64,000 nucleotides of DNA from Anisus vortex (GCA_949126835.1 OX421492.1:40224498-40288497); one strand, 5' to 3'. Positions 47,401 through 58,079 are shown, counted from the first letter of the stretch. The notes: generated by a model from the letters alone, not told the origin. A program made the numbers and translations.

Positions 47401-50400
47401 GCTGTGCTTAGCATTTTGAGAACACCTCACCATGGTGTGAAACTTAAACATTTTTTAAAAGCTCCGATTGGCATATCAAAAGATTTCAGGCCATTTAAAG
47501 AGAACCTTGTATTATAATTCAAACTTTTAAAAAATGTATGCCAATATAGAAATAAGGTTTGAAATGTCAAAAGTGAGATATAGTCAGGATGCTGTATGTA
47601 AGAGTTGGACAAAAAGTAAAAAAAAATATTGCTGGATGTGTAGAGAACAAGAGAAAAAGCCAACTCGCACTACATAATTTGGTGCAGTTGCATTTGAAAT
47701 CATTACAAACAATCTACTTGTCATCAGGGATGCCGGTTTTCAGGCTAAAGCCTGATTTCAGGCTTTTTGAAATATTCTGGCTAGCCCCTTTTAAAGGTAA
47801 ATAGACAAACAATTAGCTGTTCCTCCCCTTTTTTTACACATGCTGCTTATGTAAAGTTTGTAAGTACACCACTATTTGCATTACATAATTAGTTAGGCTA
47901 AATTAAAAATAATGTTTATGGTTTGTGTCACTATACGTATTGTCGCGCGTTCAAGCTTGCATATTAGTTTTTGGAGAGAAAAAAATTTTCATGCTTTTTT
48001 GTCTAGGCCTGCTGGCATCACTGATGTAATGGAAACTGGGGGCTTTTATAAAGAGCATCTAACTATGCTATTTTACATTTGAGCATTGCTTAGTTTGCTC
48101 TGGTTCCACTTTTTAAAAATCATGGAAAGCTCCTGAAATTTGAATATTTTTTTCTGACATTATTTGCATGAAAGTTTTCTAATTATGGTGAATATTTAAT
48201 TTTTAAGTTGTAAGTAAATATGAATTTTACAGATATTTTATATTAAAAGGCAGTTTAACTCACAAAAGTATGGGTGCGACCTATCTGCAAGTCAAGTAGT
48301 AAATATAGCATGAATAGTCCTAAGCTAAGGGTGTGACCTATCTGCAAGTCAAGTAGTAAATATAGCATGAATAAACATAAGCTAAGGGTGCAACCTATCC
48401 ACTGGTGCATATAATACAGTATATACAGTAGTTTTGAAGTTAGTCTTTTTAAAATGCAAAATATATGGATCAATTTTAGTTTTGTTCTATTGTTTGCTTA
48501 AAAAGAAAAGAAAAAAGTCTAATATCTGTGTAATCTGTATTAAATGCTATAAAGTTATACATTTATAAATTTAGTTCTTATTGCATGTTGTATTATCATT
48601 TTACAGTAATTCTATTATAAAAAGTGTCCACCATATCTTGAAATTAACTATCACTGATCACCCTTTATATATTCAAAGCTGAAAAAAGGAATGTGATTTT
48701 TTTTTCTTATTTTGAAATAATTAGTTTTTCCATAAAATTCTTCTAATGCTTTTAACTTTTCTTACTTGTGTGCTGTTTTCTTTTACCCTGTGGCATTTAA
48801 CAGTTTCAAAACATAATGTTTTTCAGAATGAGCCAGTAGAGAATCTTATAGGTTTTAACATGGTTAGCTACAGATCTTGCAAGAACCTGTGGAAATCGTG
48901 CGTGGAGCATCACACATTTTTTAGGTTACATCATCCCAATCCTCCTGCCAAGAAACTTTTCACCATGGGATCCAAATTTAGGTACAGGTATGTGGTGATA
49001 TGCATTTTTACATTTTTTTTGTGTCAGCATATTAATCACATGTTGTAGTGAAGATTGTTTTTAAAACTCACTGAACAATTCAATTAGCCACAGTTTTTAT
49101 ACATAATTCTTAAGTATTTTTCAATCATAATTTTCTCAAAACTATTGACTTCCCATTAAATTATGAATGGTAAGCTATACAGTTATTTGATTTGATTAGT
49201 GTCTTGTTGTGTGCTAGACTATTCACTTTCTGTTTGCTTTATTATTATTTTTTATATCAAAAGGTTGATACCCCCAAAAAATCAGATGATAAAATGATTC
49301 CTTTTTTATTTATTAACATTTATTTATTTTTATTTTGCTTTGAGCATTTTAGTGTTTATGCCAGTGTACAAGCTCAATTTTATTTTTTCTCCCCTTTTTC
49401 TTCTAGGCTGACGTTTTGCTGTTTATATTTGTGTGGCCACTTGAAATTTTATTTTTTAAGTTAACCACCATTTAACACTTTAGCTGAATAATTTTATTCT
49501 TCACAGACTTTTATATTTTACTTTTAGCTCATAGTTATGGTGCGACATAAGATCAAAACACATCTTAGAATATAGTCTCATATTGGTTACCTCCCTTCCA
49601 GTTACCTGCAAATATATTTCAATATCATTATAATGTTAATCATAGAACTTTGTAGTCTATACATTTTTACCTTCTATCAATTGCTATTAGTGCTTTTCTA
49701 AGAAATAAAACTGCTAGTCTATTAATAGTCAGTCGCATTTTTTTTTATGTGCATGATGGGTTGGTTTTTGGTTGTCGCACTATAGCTTTGACTGTTTAGT
49801 TTTTTTTTAAAACCCAACTACATTAAAAAAAACTTACAAATAGCTAAGAGTAAGTTTTCTATTAACTTTTTGTGTGTTTTTGAAAAAATGTAATGAAATA
49901 CCCTCTCATCAATATTTTGTTTTGTTTTCACCCAGTCTGGGGCATGTAGGTTTTCCATCTAATAATATCTTGTCAGAATTTGAAATGTGTACAAACTAAT
50001 ATGGTGCCAGATATTTACACTATCTCTCTCTCTCTCTCTGTGTATTACTTTAAAATATACTGCTCACATAGGATGTTTTTCTTTCTCCTTGTTGAATAGA
50101 ATATCAACAAAACCTTACATTCTTTTAGTTATACATAAATATTTATATATATATATAAAAAACTCATTTTTCAAAGCCATCCAATAGGCAGGGAGGGGTG
50201 AAAATGAAACAATGTTTTTGTTGTTGAGATTGTAATACCCATGATGCATCCTATGTCTGCAGTATACTATGAAGTAAAGTATTCAATGTTTCCACCACAA
50301 AACTAGATTAGTCCTTTTACATACACAACATGTATTTGTTGCAGTGGTAGAACAGAATTTCAAACTTTAGAAGAAAGTAAACGAAGGGCCAAAATAGAGA

Positions 50401-53232
50401 GGCCTTTTTCAAGGTAGGATTCTAGAAGTCTTTTTTTTTTTTAAAAACCTGCTGAATTTTTTTTTCCCATATTTTTTTTTCTCTGTTTCTAGATCTGAGA
50501 TGTTTAGTATTTACTTTTTTCTTTCTTTGTTTTCATATATCTAGTAGTCTTCTGAAATCTTGATTTACACTTTTAAAAGCTTGTTTTTTTAATAGGACAC
50601 ACATATATAAATATATTCTTTAACAGAATGAATAACAGAACCATTATAATTATTAGGTTGGTTTGAAAAATGCCTCTCGTTTTTGTTTCTGTTTCAAACT
50701 GAAAAAGGAATTATTGATGATTAAAAGAACACATTTGTATTAACACCTAATATCTTACTAATCTACTTGTATATTTTTAACCTAGTCAGTTTTGATTGTT
50801 TTAATCTTTGCTTATTATTACATATAATTTAGGTAGCTTTGCTTTATCATAGCTTGCTAATTTTGTATTCATAGCCACAGCTATTATGAAATTATAACCA
50901 CAGCTTTGCTAATTATATAAATTAAAACCATTTCTTTTTGTATTTGTCTGCTTTGCTTTAGAAAAGTAAATAAATAATTTTCCATAATTCTATTACAACC
51001 ACTTCAAATACGCTGTGATAATATAATACAGAGGTCAATTTTCTATTATACTCACAATGTTAGCATGCCCTAAGTTCAATGTATGCCTTTTATATATTTT
51101 ATTGTTAGTACAATTTTGAAACTTATAAAAATAATCAACATATATCAGTTTAAAATATTAAATTACATCTCAATGGCTTATGTCATCACAGTGTAGTTTT
51201 GGGTTTCTCTTTTGTTTTTTTGTTAGACTGAAGGTCATCCATAAATAAATAATATTAATCTTTTAGTTTGCTACATAATTAACTTCACGATGATTGCTGC
51301 ATTTAATTATGGTATGAAAGTAATATTTTTTCCCATTGCAAATCATATTAAATAGCATTAAAATGACTAAAGAATGAAAGGGAAAAGACTAAAGAATGAA
51401 AGTGAAAAGACATTGCTACTAAACCTATAGAGATATAATCATATAATATGTGAATTTTTCTTAACTTTTACTTAAGGCGGTCTCTTGCTGATTCTCCTTA
51501 GGCATGCCATTACAATCTGAATGTCGTTGTCAAATTTCTGTATCTAGTACTAAGGGAAGTTTATTTAAGATCACACAGACAAACCAAAGTAAAAAAGAAA
51601 CGATCCATCAACATATATGACAGATGATGATAATATTTTTGGTCATTATCTAGTATTGTTTCTCGTAATGAATGACACATAGACCAAAAATGAAGTTATG
51701 TCCGTTTGAATAGGTCCAAAGCAGTCATAAAAAAATAATTTTTTCCAGTATTTCGGCGCTGATAAATTAACTATGATTTTTTAAAATACTTTTGATTATT
51801 TAGTTTGTTGGGTCAAAAATTCATTAATTCATTGCCCATTTAAACTTTTTTAAAATGTTAGAAGTAAATACTAGCCGACGTAATTTATTATGCTTTTCTG
51901 TTCATTGTATTTATATAGTCTGTTGATAAGGGCACTACATGTGAACTGTTGACTATAGACCTAACTTTGCAAAAGTCTCAAATTACAGCATTTGTAATAC
52001 ATGTTTAATATGCATCCTCACTTAAGAATGTCTTTATTCTTGCTATGATTAAAAAGAAATAACACCTCTAACACAATACATTTCCAACTTCCCATTCATA
52101 TCAAGCATTAATAGTGAGTGGGTTCTCTCTGATCTTTGTCCTGTTTTTGGTGTAGCACTAGAGCATGTGACTTATTCTGCTATACAGCAAAATTTAGATG
52201 ATCACCTTTTCAGCTGTATGTTGTTAAAAGAAAAGCTAATCACAAAGTGTACATTAATAAAATGTTTTATCACTATCAATAACAAATGTTGTGTATTAGG
52301 GCCAGAGATAATCATCTCTTTGTGAACATCAGCTGTCTAACAGAATTCAAATCATTTAATAATACATCTCTTGTATTTGAACTTTGTTTACAGAAGCAAG
52401 CTAAAAGTATAGTCTTTTTTTTTAAATCTGTTATTTTGGTAGACGAGCATTTATTTAATTAAAATAAATAACCTTTACAAAATGTATGTTTATAAAGAAA
52501 TAACTGTTTGTAAGGTTATCCTTAATAATATTTAAAAAAAAATATTATTCATTATATGTAAATTACAATATCAAACAAAACCTTTTATTTCATAAGATAA
52601 AAAAAATATTCATTTGACTAAACATGCTTAACATGTATCTGCCAACTATGAACACCAACTTTGTAAAGATATTTACATCTCATCTGATGTAATGCATTCA
52701 GATGTTCATAGGTCTTGATATTTGCTCTACATTTTGTTGCATGGTTCTTAAATACATTTCTTTTTTTGTTTAAACTTTTCATACACTCTAGCATGAGTTC
52801 TGATAAATGGTTTTCAAACTGTCTCTATATTTTGTGATACTATAATTAGCAATAGCATTTTTGATTATCACTAGCAGATTTTTTTGATGTCTTAGCTCAA
52901 GTGTAAATTCTTTATACCATTTTTAGATCTCCCAGTAAAAGATACAGAAGAACGGTTGGAGCTGTTTCCAGGGAGGCAATCCTAGAAGAGAATCGATACA
53001 TAGATGCGTACAGGCAGATGTCCAAATCCCAGACATTTTCTGCCAACAATGGCAGTAATGCCAACAGTACCAATGCCAGTACCAGCAGCAGCGGCACTGT
53101 GAGCTCATCAAGCAACCATACTTTCAACAGACATGATGGTGTTGGAAGTCAGGTTCGGGCCACCTTGCCGCATGACTACAAAACTGGCAGGACTTCCTGG
53201 AACGATGGCAACCAGTCAGAGAAATCAGAAGA
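38325..53232 (+). CDS. PTPN4: Gene 2: FERM-PDZ tyrosine phosphatase, PTPN3/PTPN4 ortholog, N-terminal part
   Basis: Twelve exons with consistent phases give 454 residues plus two bases, continuing beyond the window. The start YNVRASE is diagnostic of PTPN3/PTPN4. FERM lobes follow: F1 about 28-115 ([24 protein letters not shown]), F2 about 116-220 ([34 protein letters not shown]), F3 about 225-320 ([39 protein letters not shown]). The FERM-adjacent motif [14 protein letters not shown] and FSRSPSK come next, then a Ser/Asn-rich linker. Members dephosphorylate tyrosines at membranes and the cytoskeleton, the FERM lobe targeting them to the membrane. PDZ and PTP domains are not in this window. 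A single invertebrate gene usually represents both vertebrate paralogs, so the symbol is approximate. Exons: 38325-38462, 38569-38682, 38816-38858, 39041-39116, 42264-42361, 42543-42663, 44327-44414, 44833-44921, 45139-45199, 48827-48987, 50345-50413, 52927-53232. Confidence 0.93.
38569..38682 (+). CDS. PTPN4: Gene 2 exon 2 (residues 47-84), FERM F1
   Basis: Acceptor AACATAG, donor GTAAGT at 38683, phase 0 at both ends. Encodes [20 protein letters not shown], the F1 core. Confidence 0.92.
38816..38858 (+). CDS. PTPN4: Gene 2 exon 3 (residues 85-98), FERM F1
   Basis: 43 bases between TTATTTTCAG and GTAAAT, phase 0 to 1. Encodes [14 protein letters not shown], highly conserved in FERM proteins. 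Confidence 0.9.
39041..39116 (+). CDS. PTPN4: Gene 2 exon 4 (residues 99-124), F1/F2 junction
   Basis: Acceptor TTAATTTCAG, donor AG|GTGAGC, phase 1 to 2. Encodes [20 protein letters not shown] then YTR. The next intron (3147 bases) carries the piggyBac element. Confidence 0.92.
39609..41829 (+). mobile_element. piggyBac element in gene 2 intron 4, intact ends
   Basis: TTAA target duplications at 39609-39612 and 41826-41829 bound a 2213-bp element. Both ends begin CCCTAGCC, then A or G, then TACTTCG as inverted repeats. Subterminal inverted motifs also occur on each side: TTCGTGTTCCATTTTTTGGG near 39810 and 39880, and the reverse GACCCAAAAAATGGAACACG near 41765. The transposase lies in the middle on the + strand, the same as the host gene. 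Intact ends with a broken gene suggest recent activity followed by decay, or cross-mobilisation. Confidence 0.93.
40003..41537 (+). pseudogene. piggyBac transposase, frameshifted
   Basis: 40003-40503 is the acidic N-terminal part ([10 protein letters not shown]). The frame then changes near 40495, near 40600, near 41147 and near 41310. Recognisable core pieces are [51 protein letters not shown] (first catalytic Asp), [35 protein letters not shown] (second Asp), and after the third shift [13 protein letters not shown], whose LND Asp could be the third catalytic residue, though this is less certain. The end is a cysteine-rich finger CGLCHWKV...CCNFLCKEH...CKNC typical of piggyBac C-termini. It cannot be translated as one protein without frameshifts. 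Confidence 0.9.
41830..42263 (+). other. Gene 2 intron 4, downstream part: nothing further recognised
   Basis: AT-rich intron sequence leading to the exon 5 acceptor. Confidence 0.4.
42264..42361 (+). CDS. PTPN4: Gene 2 exon 5 (residues 124-157), FERM F2
   Basis: Acceptor CTATTGCAG, donor GTGAGT. Encodes [18 protein letters not shown] and [11 protein letters not shown], helices of F2. Confidence 0.93.
42543..42663 (+). CDS. PTPN4: Gene 2 exon 6 (residues 157-197), FERM F2
   Basis: Acceptor CAATTTTCAG, donor AG|GTAATG. Encodes [20 protein letters not shown] then [19 protein letters not shown]. Confidence 0.93.
42820..43022. mobile_element. hAT MITE, 203 bp, gene 2 intron 6
   Basis: GTTTAGAT is repeated exactly at 42812-42819 and 43023-43030. 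The ends CTTAGGTTGGCAACC and (reverse) CAGGGGTCGGCAACC are inverted repeats with changes at the left tip. The 200-bp interior has no coding frame. Confidence 0.85.
43371..43740 (-). mobile_element. CR1/L2-like LINE, 3' end copy, subfamily a
   Basis: Read on the minus strand it matches 59400-59775: RARTERF-type coding end, then 3' UTR, GATCAATAAAGTAATCTTAT and the (TCTTA)n tail. The frame is broken; it is 5'-truncated at about 43740. It sits antisense to gene 2 in intron 6. Confidence 0.8.
43741..44326 (+). other. Gene 2 intron 6, last part: no feature recognised
   Basis: Plain AT-rich intron, no repeat partner found. Confidence 0.4.
44327..44414 (+). CDS. PTPN4: Gene 2 exon 7 (residues 197-226), end of F2
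   Basis: Acceptor GACTTTACAG, donor GTAATT at 44415. Encodes [20 protein letters not shown] then YGVDLHNAR, the F2-to-F3 linker. Confidence 0.92.
44833..44921 (+). CDS. PTPN4: Gene 2 exon 8 (residues 227-256), FERM F3
   Basis: Acceptor TTATTCTCAG, donor TG|GTGAGT. Encodes [20 protein letters not shown], first strands of the PH-like F3 lobe. Confidence 0.92.
45139..45199 (+). CDS. PTPN4: Gene 2 exon 9 (residues 256-276), FERM F3
   Basis: Acceptor TTTATTTCAG, donor GTTAGT. Encodes [20 protein letters not shown], almost invariant in PTPN3/PTPN4 proteins. Confidence 0.93.
45200..46509 (+). other. Gene 2 intron 9, first part: no feature recognised
   Basis: AT-rich with scattered short frames lacking motifs or splice sites. 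Confidence 0.4.
46518..46699. mobile_element. hAT MITE, 182 bp, gene 2 intron 9
   Basis: GTTGTATA flanks both sides (46510-46517 and 46700-46707). The ends are CAGAGCGAAGCCACAGGGGG and (reverse) CAGGGGCGAAGCCAGAAATT. A long G run near the left end pairs with a C run near the right, so the single strand can fold. No coding. Confidence 0.85.
47729..48023. mobile_element. Possible hAT-like MITE, gene 2 intron 9
   Basis: Left CAGGGATGCCGGTTTTCAGG and right (reverse) CAGTGATGCCAGCAGGCCTA are inverted over the first 12 bases with two mismatches. No 8-bp duplication is clear, so the call is tentative. Confidence 0.4.
48272..48406. repeat. 57-bp tandem duplication, 2.4 copies
   Basis: GGGTGCGACCTATCTGCAAG units start at 48272, 48329 and (partial) 48386. 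In gene 2 intron 9, near its end. Confidence 0.85.
48827..48987 (+). CDS. PTPN4: Gene 2 exon 10 (residues 277-330), end of FERM
   Basis: Acceptor GTTTTTCAG, donor AG|GTATGT. Encodes [20 protein letters not shown] then [17 protein letters not shown] and [10 protein letters not shown]. Confidence 0.93.
48988..50344 (+). other. Gene 2 intron 10: only simple repeats
   Basis: Contains (CT)n at about 50023-50038 and (TA)n at 50147-50157. No exon or element recognised. Confidence 0.4.
50345..50413 (+). CDS. PTPN4: Gene 2 exon 11 (residues 330-353), FERM-adjacent
   Basis: Acceptor TGTTGCAG, donor AG|GTAGGA. Encodes [20 protein letters not shown] then FS, the basic FERM-adjacent segment. Confidence 0.9.
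50414..52926 (+). other. Gene 2 intron 11: no exon or clear element
   Basis: 2.5 kb of AT-rich intron. A lone TTAGGTTGGTTTGAAAAATG at 50654 resembles a mariner end but has no partner. A 21-bp duplication (GAATGAAAGNGAAAAGACTA) sits at about 51373-51410. Confidence 0.4.
52927..53232 (+). CDS. PTPN4: Gene 2 exon 12 (residues 353 onward), linker
   Basis: Acceptor CCATTTTTAG. The preferred donor is GTGAGT at 53233, phase 2. It encodes [20 protein letters not shown] and then a Ser/Asn/Thr-rich low-complexity linker ([18 protein letters not shown]). If the donor is not used, the frame meets TGA at 53234-53236 at once, giving a FERM-only product. Confidence 0.88.
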
Positions 53233-53295
53233 GTGAGTATTCCTTTTGTCATGTTATCATGTATTAGGACAATATTGTTTGCTTGCTGTTGGTAG

Positions 53296-54172
53296 CAGGG
53301 CTGTATAGTCGAAGTCGTTAGTCGAGAAATTGAGATTTTAGAGAAAGTCGATTTCAAAGTCAAAGTTGGCATTTAAAAAACAAATTAGGACTTTACAAAA
53401 AGTCGAAGGAAAGTAACAAAATATAGCTTATATATTTACCAAACCACCTTCTTTTTCTTATATTAAAGCATTTTAAATCATGTTGTTTAATTTTGTTTTG
53501 TTTGTTGTTTTTTGTTTCGTTTTCTGGTAATTTGAATAATGGAAGTGTGTCAACTCGTCTTCATGTGAACTTTAATTATTTTTTTTCGGTTGTGTAACTT
53601 ATAGTGCAAAAGAGTGTTAACCAACCTGGCATAACACATAACAATCATCACAGCAAAGTAGACAAAGATATATAACTAATTTATGTGTATTATTATTTCT
53701 AATTTTACACTTAACATTAAACAAAAAAATATACAAATTTTTTTTACTGAATTATACAAAACTTGTTCAATATAGATCTAAATAAAATCTTATTGAGCAA
53801 ACAATATTTAAAAAAAAGACTGCTTTAAATTAAAATATTTCAATCCCACTTTTTAATTTCTTCTTTAAATAAACAAAACCGCTGATAACTTGATTAATAG
53901 CGATTTACACTTTGACGTGCGCAGATGTACCGATATTGAAGTCGCTAATATAATAAATAAAGCAACGTAATAGGTTTTAATAAGTTTTTTGCATTAGAAC
54001 CTAAGCATGATCATCTAGAATGTTCTAGTGTTTAATTATTACTTAGATAGAACTGCAGTCAAATAATTATAAACCGGCCACTTAACTAAAAGTAAAAAAA
54101 GTAAAAAAGTTGACATTTAAAACCCAGTTTAAAGTCAAAGTCCTGAGTTTAACCGCCGACTATACAGCCCTG
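53296..54172. mobile_element. Non-autonomous hAT, 877 bp, gene 2 intron 12
   Basis: GTTGGTAG occurs exactly at 53288-53295 and 54173-54180. The ends CAGGGCTGTATAGTCGAAGT and (reverse) CAGGGCTGTATAGTCGGCGG agree at 17 of 20 bases, with further internal inverted words (AAGTCAAAGT). No transposase frame. It lies 56 bases after the exon 12 donor. Confidence 0.9.
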
Positions 54173-54180
54173 GTTGGTAG

Positions 54181-56453
54181 AACTTTATCCTCATTTGTTC
54201 ATTGTTATATACCGGTATAAATATATACACACATTCTGTTGGAAGTGTATACCAGTAACTAACCATTTACATGAAGTTATTTCTCATATGTTTAAAAGAG
54301 ATACTTCAATAGTACTATTACCTAAAGAGTCATGAATTAGACAATCAAACAAATTGGCCTCTTTGGTGCATTCTCCTTCAGTATATATTTATAAATATCA
54401 CACATATATTATACTGTGAAGTCTCAGTGTAAATCTGCTTTGAAATAAGCACAACCTTTTCAGTGTCCTGTTGGATGCACAAAAAAGGTGTTCTGTTTGA
54501 ACATTCAATGAACCTCTTGCTCTTTAATGTTTGTGTGAATTTTCATGTTTTTTTGTTTGTAATGAAAGAAATCTGTAAATATTTTATTGAAAGGTAACTT
54601 CCTTTTCTAACTGTAACATTTCCTCCTTCTTTCTAAGTATTATTACAGAAGGCTCTTGAGTCTTCTCAGCAAAATAAATTGTGATTTCATTTTCATTTAT
54701 TATTTTACGGAACTACAAATAGCATTTATAATATATATAAATATACTGGATTGCCCACTTCAACAACCGTGAACTCTCTATTCCGATTTTAACCTAATAA
54801 AACTGTTTGGGTAAACGCATTGTAAAGTTTTCTTGTTCATGTTTGATTCTATAATTTGTTTTGACACAAAAACTATTCTTTAAACTGTTTTAGTACAATT
54901 TCTTTTTAAATTGTAGCTCGTCTTTGTCCTTTTTACAATGAATTCAAATATGTGAAAAGACTTTAGGTATCAATAATTTTTGCTCTACACATGTGAGACG
55001 ATCAGCATGATTTGTTTCATCTGAGATACTGTCACAAGACCCATTAGTTGCACACATTTTTTTCTCCATTCAATATATAATTCCTGGGGCCATGTCGTAA
55101 CGTGCAGATCATTTATAGACCAGTACATTTCTCTATTTCAAAGTCTTATAGCTAAGATTATTGCTTATTTATTTATTTCTTAATTTTTTTTTGCATTTGA
55201 TAAAAGCTATGCCTAGGGCTAGGCAAAGTTCTTTCAACTAATTTTATTATTCTATATAGAAAACAAATTCAAACACTTATACAAGAAATTAAAGTGGTAA
55301 ATTTAATGGATCTGTGCATTTGATTTACAATATTAATATCTTGCTGTAGACATTCGTAGTATAGAGTTTGTAAAGGCCTATCTTGATTTTATAAACCTGC
55401 AGTCTGTAATCCACTTCTGCATCACCAATCACAAAACCAAAAGACAGTTGCTTAAATTCTATTGGTTTAACCTAAAGTTGGCAATCCAGTAAATCTATGC
55501 TAATAACTTTGTGTTTATCATTTATTTTAATAATATTCATTATGCATCATTTAGTTTAGTTTATCTAACCCCACCAGTGGTAATGTGCTGAAAACAATGG
55601 GGCTTTTTTTTCCCTGGAAACAGATTGTTTTTCCTTTTTCTTTTAGGGAAAACATTCTGGTCTGGAATGTCTGTTGTATGCGAAGATGTCACAGTAAATA
55701 AATAAATTAATATATCCTATACTATAATACGAGTTAAAATTGTATGTATATATATATATGTCTGGAAATTTTCTTCAAAAGCGCTCTAACGATTATCTTC
55801 ATGTTTTAATGCACGACTTGTTTCACATAAAAAAAAATCTACACCTTTTCGGCCACACAAATAAAAATCGGAAATGAACGTTAGACAAAAATACCCATTA
55901 GATTTATCGTAGATAATTGAATTTGGCCGTGAAAACATGCCATTGCTCGACCCACGTGTATTGCTGCTTTCAAGAGCGGTGTTTTGTTGCGTCGCAGTTA
56001 TGACGTTTCGGGAAAACCCGTAGGCTTACTACAGCAGAAAGAAGTTTAATTTCTTGTTTAGACTACTGTTGCGCACTGATGATAGAAATAATTTAAAGCA
56101 AGACCAAGTGTAATTTATGTAATGCAAGGGTGTGCAAACTACGGTCAGTGGGTAACGCGCGGGTGGACAAATGATAGTATGCTGCCCTCGCGGCTTATTT
56201 AGATTAGAACATCTTCAATATATTTTAGATTAAACTTCATTATATTTTAGATTAAATTAAAAACAAAGAAAAACAAATAAATATTTACGTATTAATTAAT
56301 AGTCAGATAATAGTTTGCCGTTTAAATAATAACAGAATTAGATGAAGTTTCACCAAACTAAATGTCTATTTTTAACTTTCTTTTATCTGACATTTTTTTG
56401 AAAAAAAAAAAACCCACCTCTAACACTTTTTTTGTGTTTAAACAATGAATAGC
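54181..56453 (+). other. Gene 2 intron 12 continued: no exon found
   Basis: I looked for linker and PDZ exons and found no open stretch with splice sites and matching phase. 55740-56040 (TCTTCAAAAGCGCTCTAACG; CGTCGCAGTTATGACGTTTC) has the feel of a non-autonomous transposon, loosely like 20100-20200. Confidence 0.35.
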
Positions 56454-56597
56454 TGTATATAGTATACACTGTAGCAGATTACATTACACTGTATATAGTG
56501 TTCACTGTAGCGGTATACACTACGCTGTATATAGCATTCAATGTAGCAGTATACTCTACACTGTAAATAATAAACACTGTATTAGTATCCACTTTAA
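56454..56597. repeat. 36-bp diverged tandem repeat, four copies
   Basis: Units starting TGTATATAGTATACACTGTA at 56454, 56490, 56526 and 56562 keep exact length but differ at many sites, so the array is old. Confidence 0.8.
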
Positions 56598-56778
56598 AAA
56601 AAATTCAATGCATATGTTTACGAATGTTTCATTAAAAATATATATGATTTGCTTATAAAGGCCTACCAAAGTAAGATATATTAGAATATGTTAACATTGT
56701 CAATTCGAAATCTGGTAAACTAGAAAAGATGTATTCAGTATATTCATATTTTCCTTATAACAATAGTCAGAAGTGTAA

Positions 56779-57003
56779 TATCTTCTTCTTCTTCTTCTTC
56801 TTGTCCCTTAACCTTGGCGGTCGTTGGGGGGAGCTAATGGACACTGGGTGTCCATTAGTCCTCTCTTGGGCTTGGTAGACTTGGCGGCGCCCATCTCCTC
56901 TCCAAGTCGGCGGTGGATTTATGGCTGCCTGCACCGAGGGTCGAACCCCTGATGCGGCGCTTGAGAGTCGAGCTCGCTGTCGACTTTGCTAACCAGCCGT
57001 TAG
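56779..57003 (-). repeat. tRNA-derived SINE, family S2, (AAG)n tail
   Basis: On the minus strand: head with A box TGGTTAGCAAAGTCG and B box GGTTCGACCCT, a GC-rich body containing the palindrome GGACACCCAGTGTCC, and a tail of (AAG)n. The GC-rich body creates a spurious open frame. Confidence 0.85.
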
Positions 57004-57334
57004 TTTTATTGAGGGGCGGGGGGAGGGGGGAAGGAATTAAACACATCATCTAACGTAGCCTATATATATTATAATCTTTTCATTTGCAGTCTTTTCAATG
57101 AATAACCTAATTTCACCGTTAATTATTTAGTATTTAAGTTTAATGCTCAAAATTAAAAAAAAAAAAAATGTTAATCATACCATTATTTTCATTAATCAAT
57201 ATTATATTTTGCCGCGATAGTTTATTTTAAATAGTAACACAAATGGAGGATATTAGATAATGTTAACACCAAACTATATTTTTTTACTTGTTTGTCAAAC
57301 AATGTTTGGAATAATACATTGAAAACATTGAAAA

Positions 57335-57545
57335 TCTCTATATATAAAAAGATCGTGTTTGTGTCCCCACGGATCCCCATTGGTCAATTTGTGAGTTTGT
57401 GTCACTTACTTATTTAGGCCTAGTCCTATATACTGTCTAATAGCTTATCACATCTGACATGTGCCTTCTCTAGCTAAGTTGTTAGCGTAGATGACTGCTG
57501 TGCGGGCGACCCGGGTTCGATTCTCCAGTTAGACTATGCCTATTT
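57335..57545 (+). mobile_element. Helitron-like 5' end with tRNA-like block
   Basis: Starts TCTCTATATATAAAAAGATC, then TGTCCCCACGGATCCCCATT, matching the minus-strand start at 38215. A tRNA-like block follows at 57475-57540 with B box GGTTCGATTCT. The 3' end was not located. Confidence 0.5.
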
Positions 57546-57699
57546 TTTTTACCCGATTTACATTTATTCGTAGACTTTTATAATTCATATCAAACATATT
57601 TGCCGGCCGTAACTCATTGTTAGCTTGAATGGGTTGAGGGAGGGAGTTAAAAAAATTGACATAATTTAATAGGAAAGTTTGACAGTTGTTAAAGTTAAT

Positions 57700-57998
57700 T
57701 AATTAATTGGTCATTTATATAGCACCTCACTCCATGCTAACAAAAGCATGCTCAGCGCGCTCACAAAAACGAAACGACAATAACACTCTAAAGTTTCGGC
57801 CGATGGAGGCACGAAACGACAATAACATTTTAAAATAGTTTCAAACAAGTTTTTTGCTGATGGATGTGTATTTGATCAATTTAGTTGAAAAGAAAAGTCT
57901 TCAAATTATTCTTGAATGCCTTTTTTGACACAGAGTTTTTCAGTGTCTCAGGTAAGCCGTTCCACAGTGAAGGCGCCACAGATTCAAACGAGCGTACA
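57700..57998 (-). mobile_element. CR1/L2-like LINE 3' end, family c
   Basis: The minus strand reads GVRSFESVAPSLWNGLPETL then KNSVSKKAFKNNLKTFLFN, the standard end of CR1/L2 reverse transcriptases, followed by a 3' UTR with GCATGGAGTGAGGTGCTATA. 5'-truncated. Confidence 0.82.
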
Positions 57999-58079
57999 CC
58001 AATAGGGGAAGGGGTAGAAGAACTAAAAATTGTAACGTAATTCACGATATTTTAAATTTAAACTTTTCATTTTCAGTCT

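Noticed and set aside
50654..50690. Mariner insertion
   Set aside because: Only one end-like sequence and no partner or TA-bounded element.
54650..54670. Short exon after exon 12 of gene 2 (acceptor TATTACAG)
   Set aside because: The frame hits a stop after a few codons in the required phase and no donor is near.
56855..57049. Minus-strand 64-codon frame
   Set aside because: It lies in the GC-rich body of SINE family S2.
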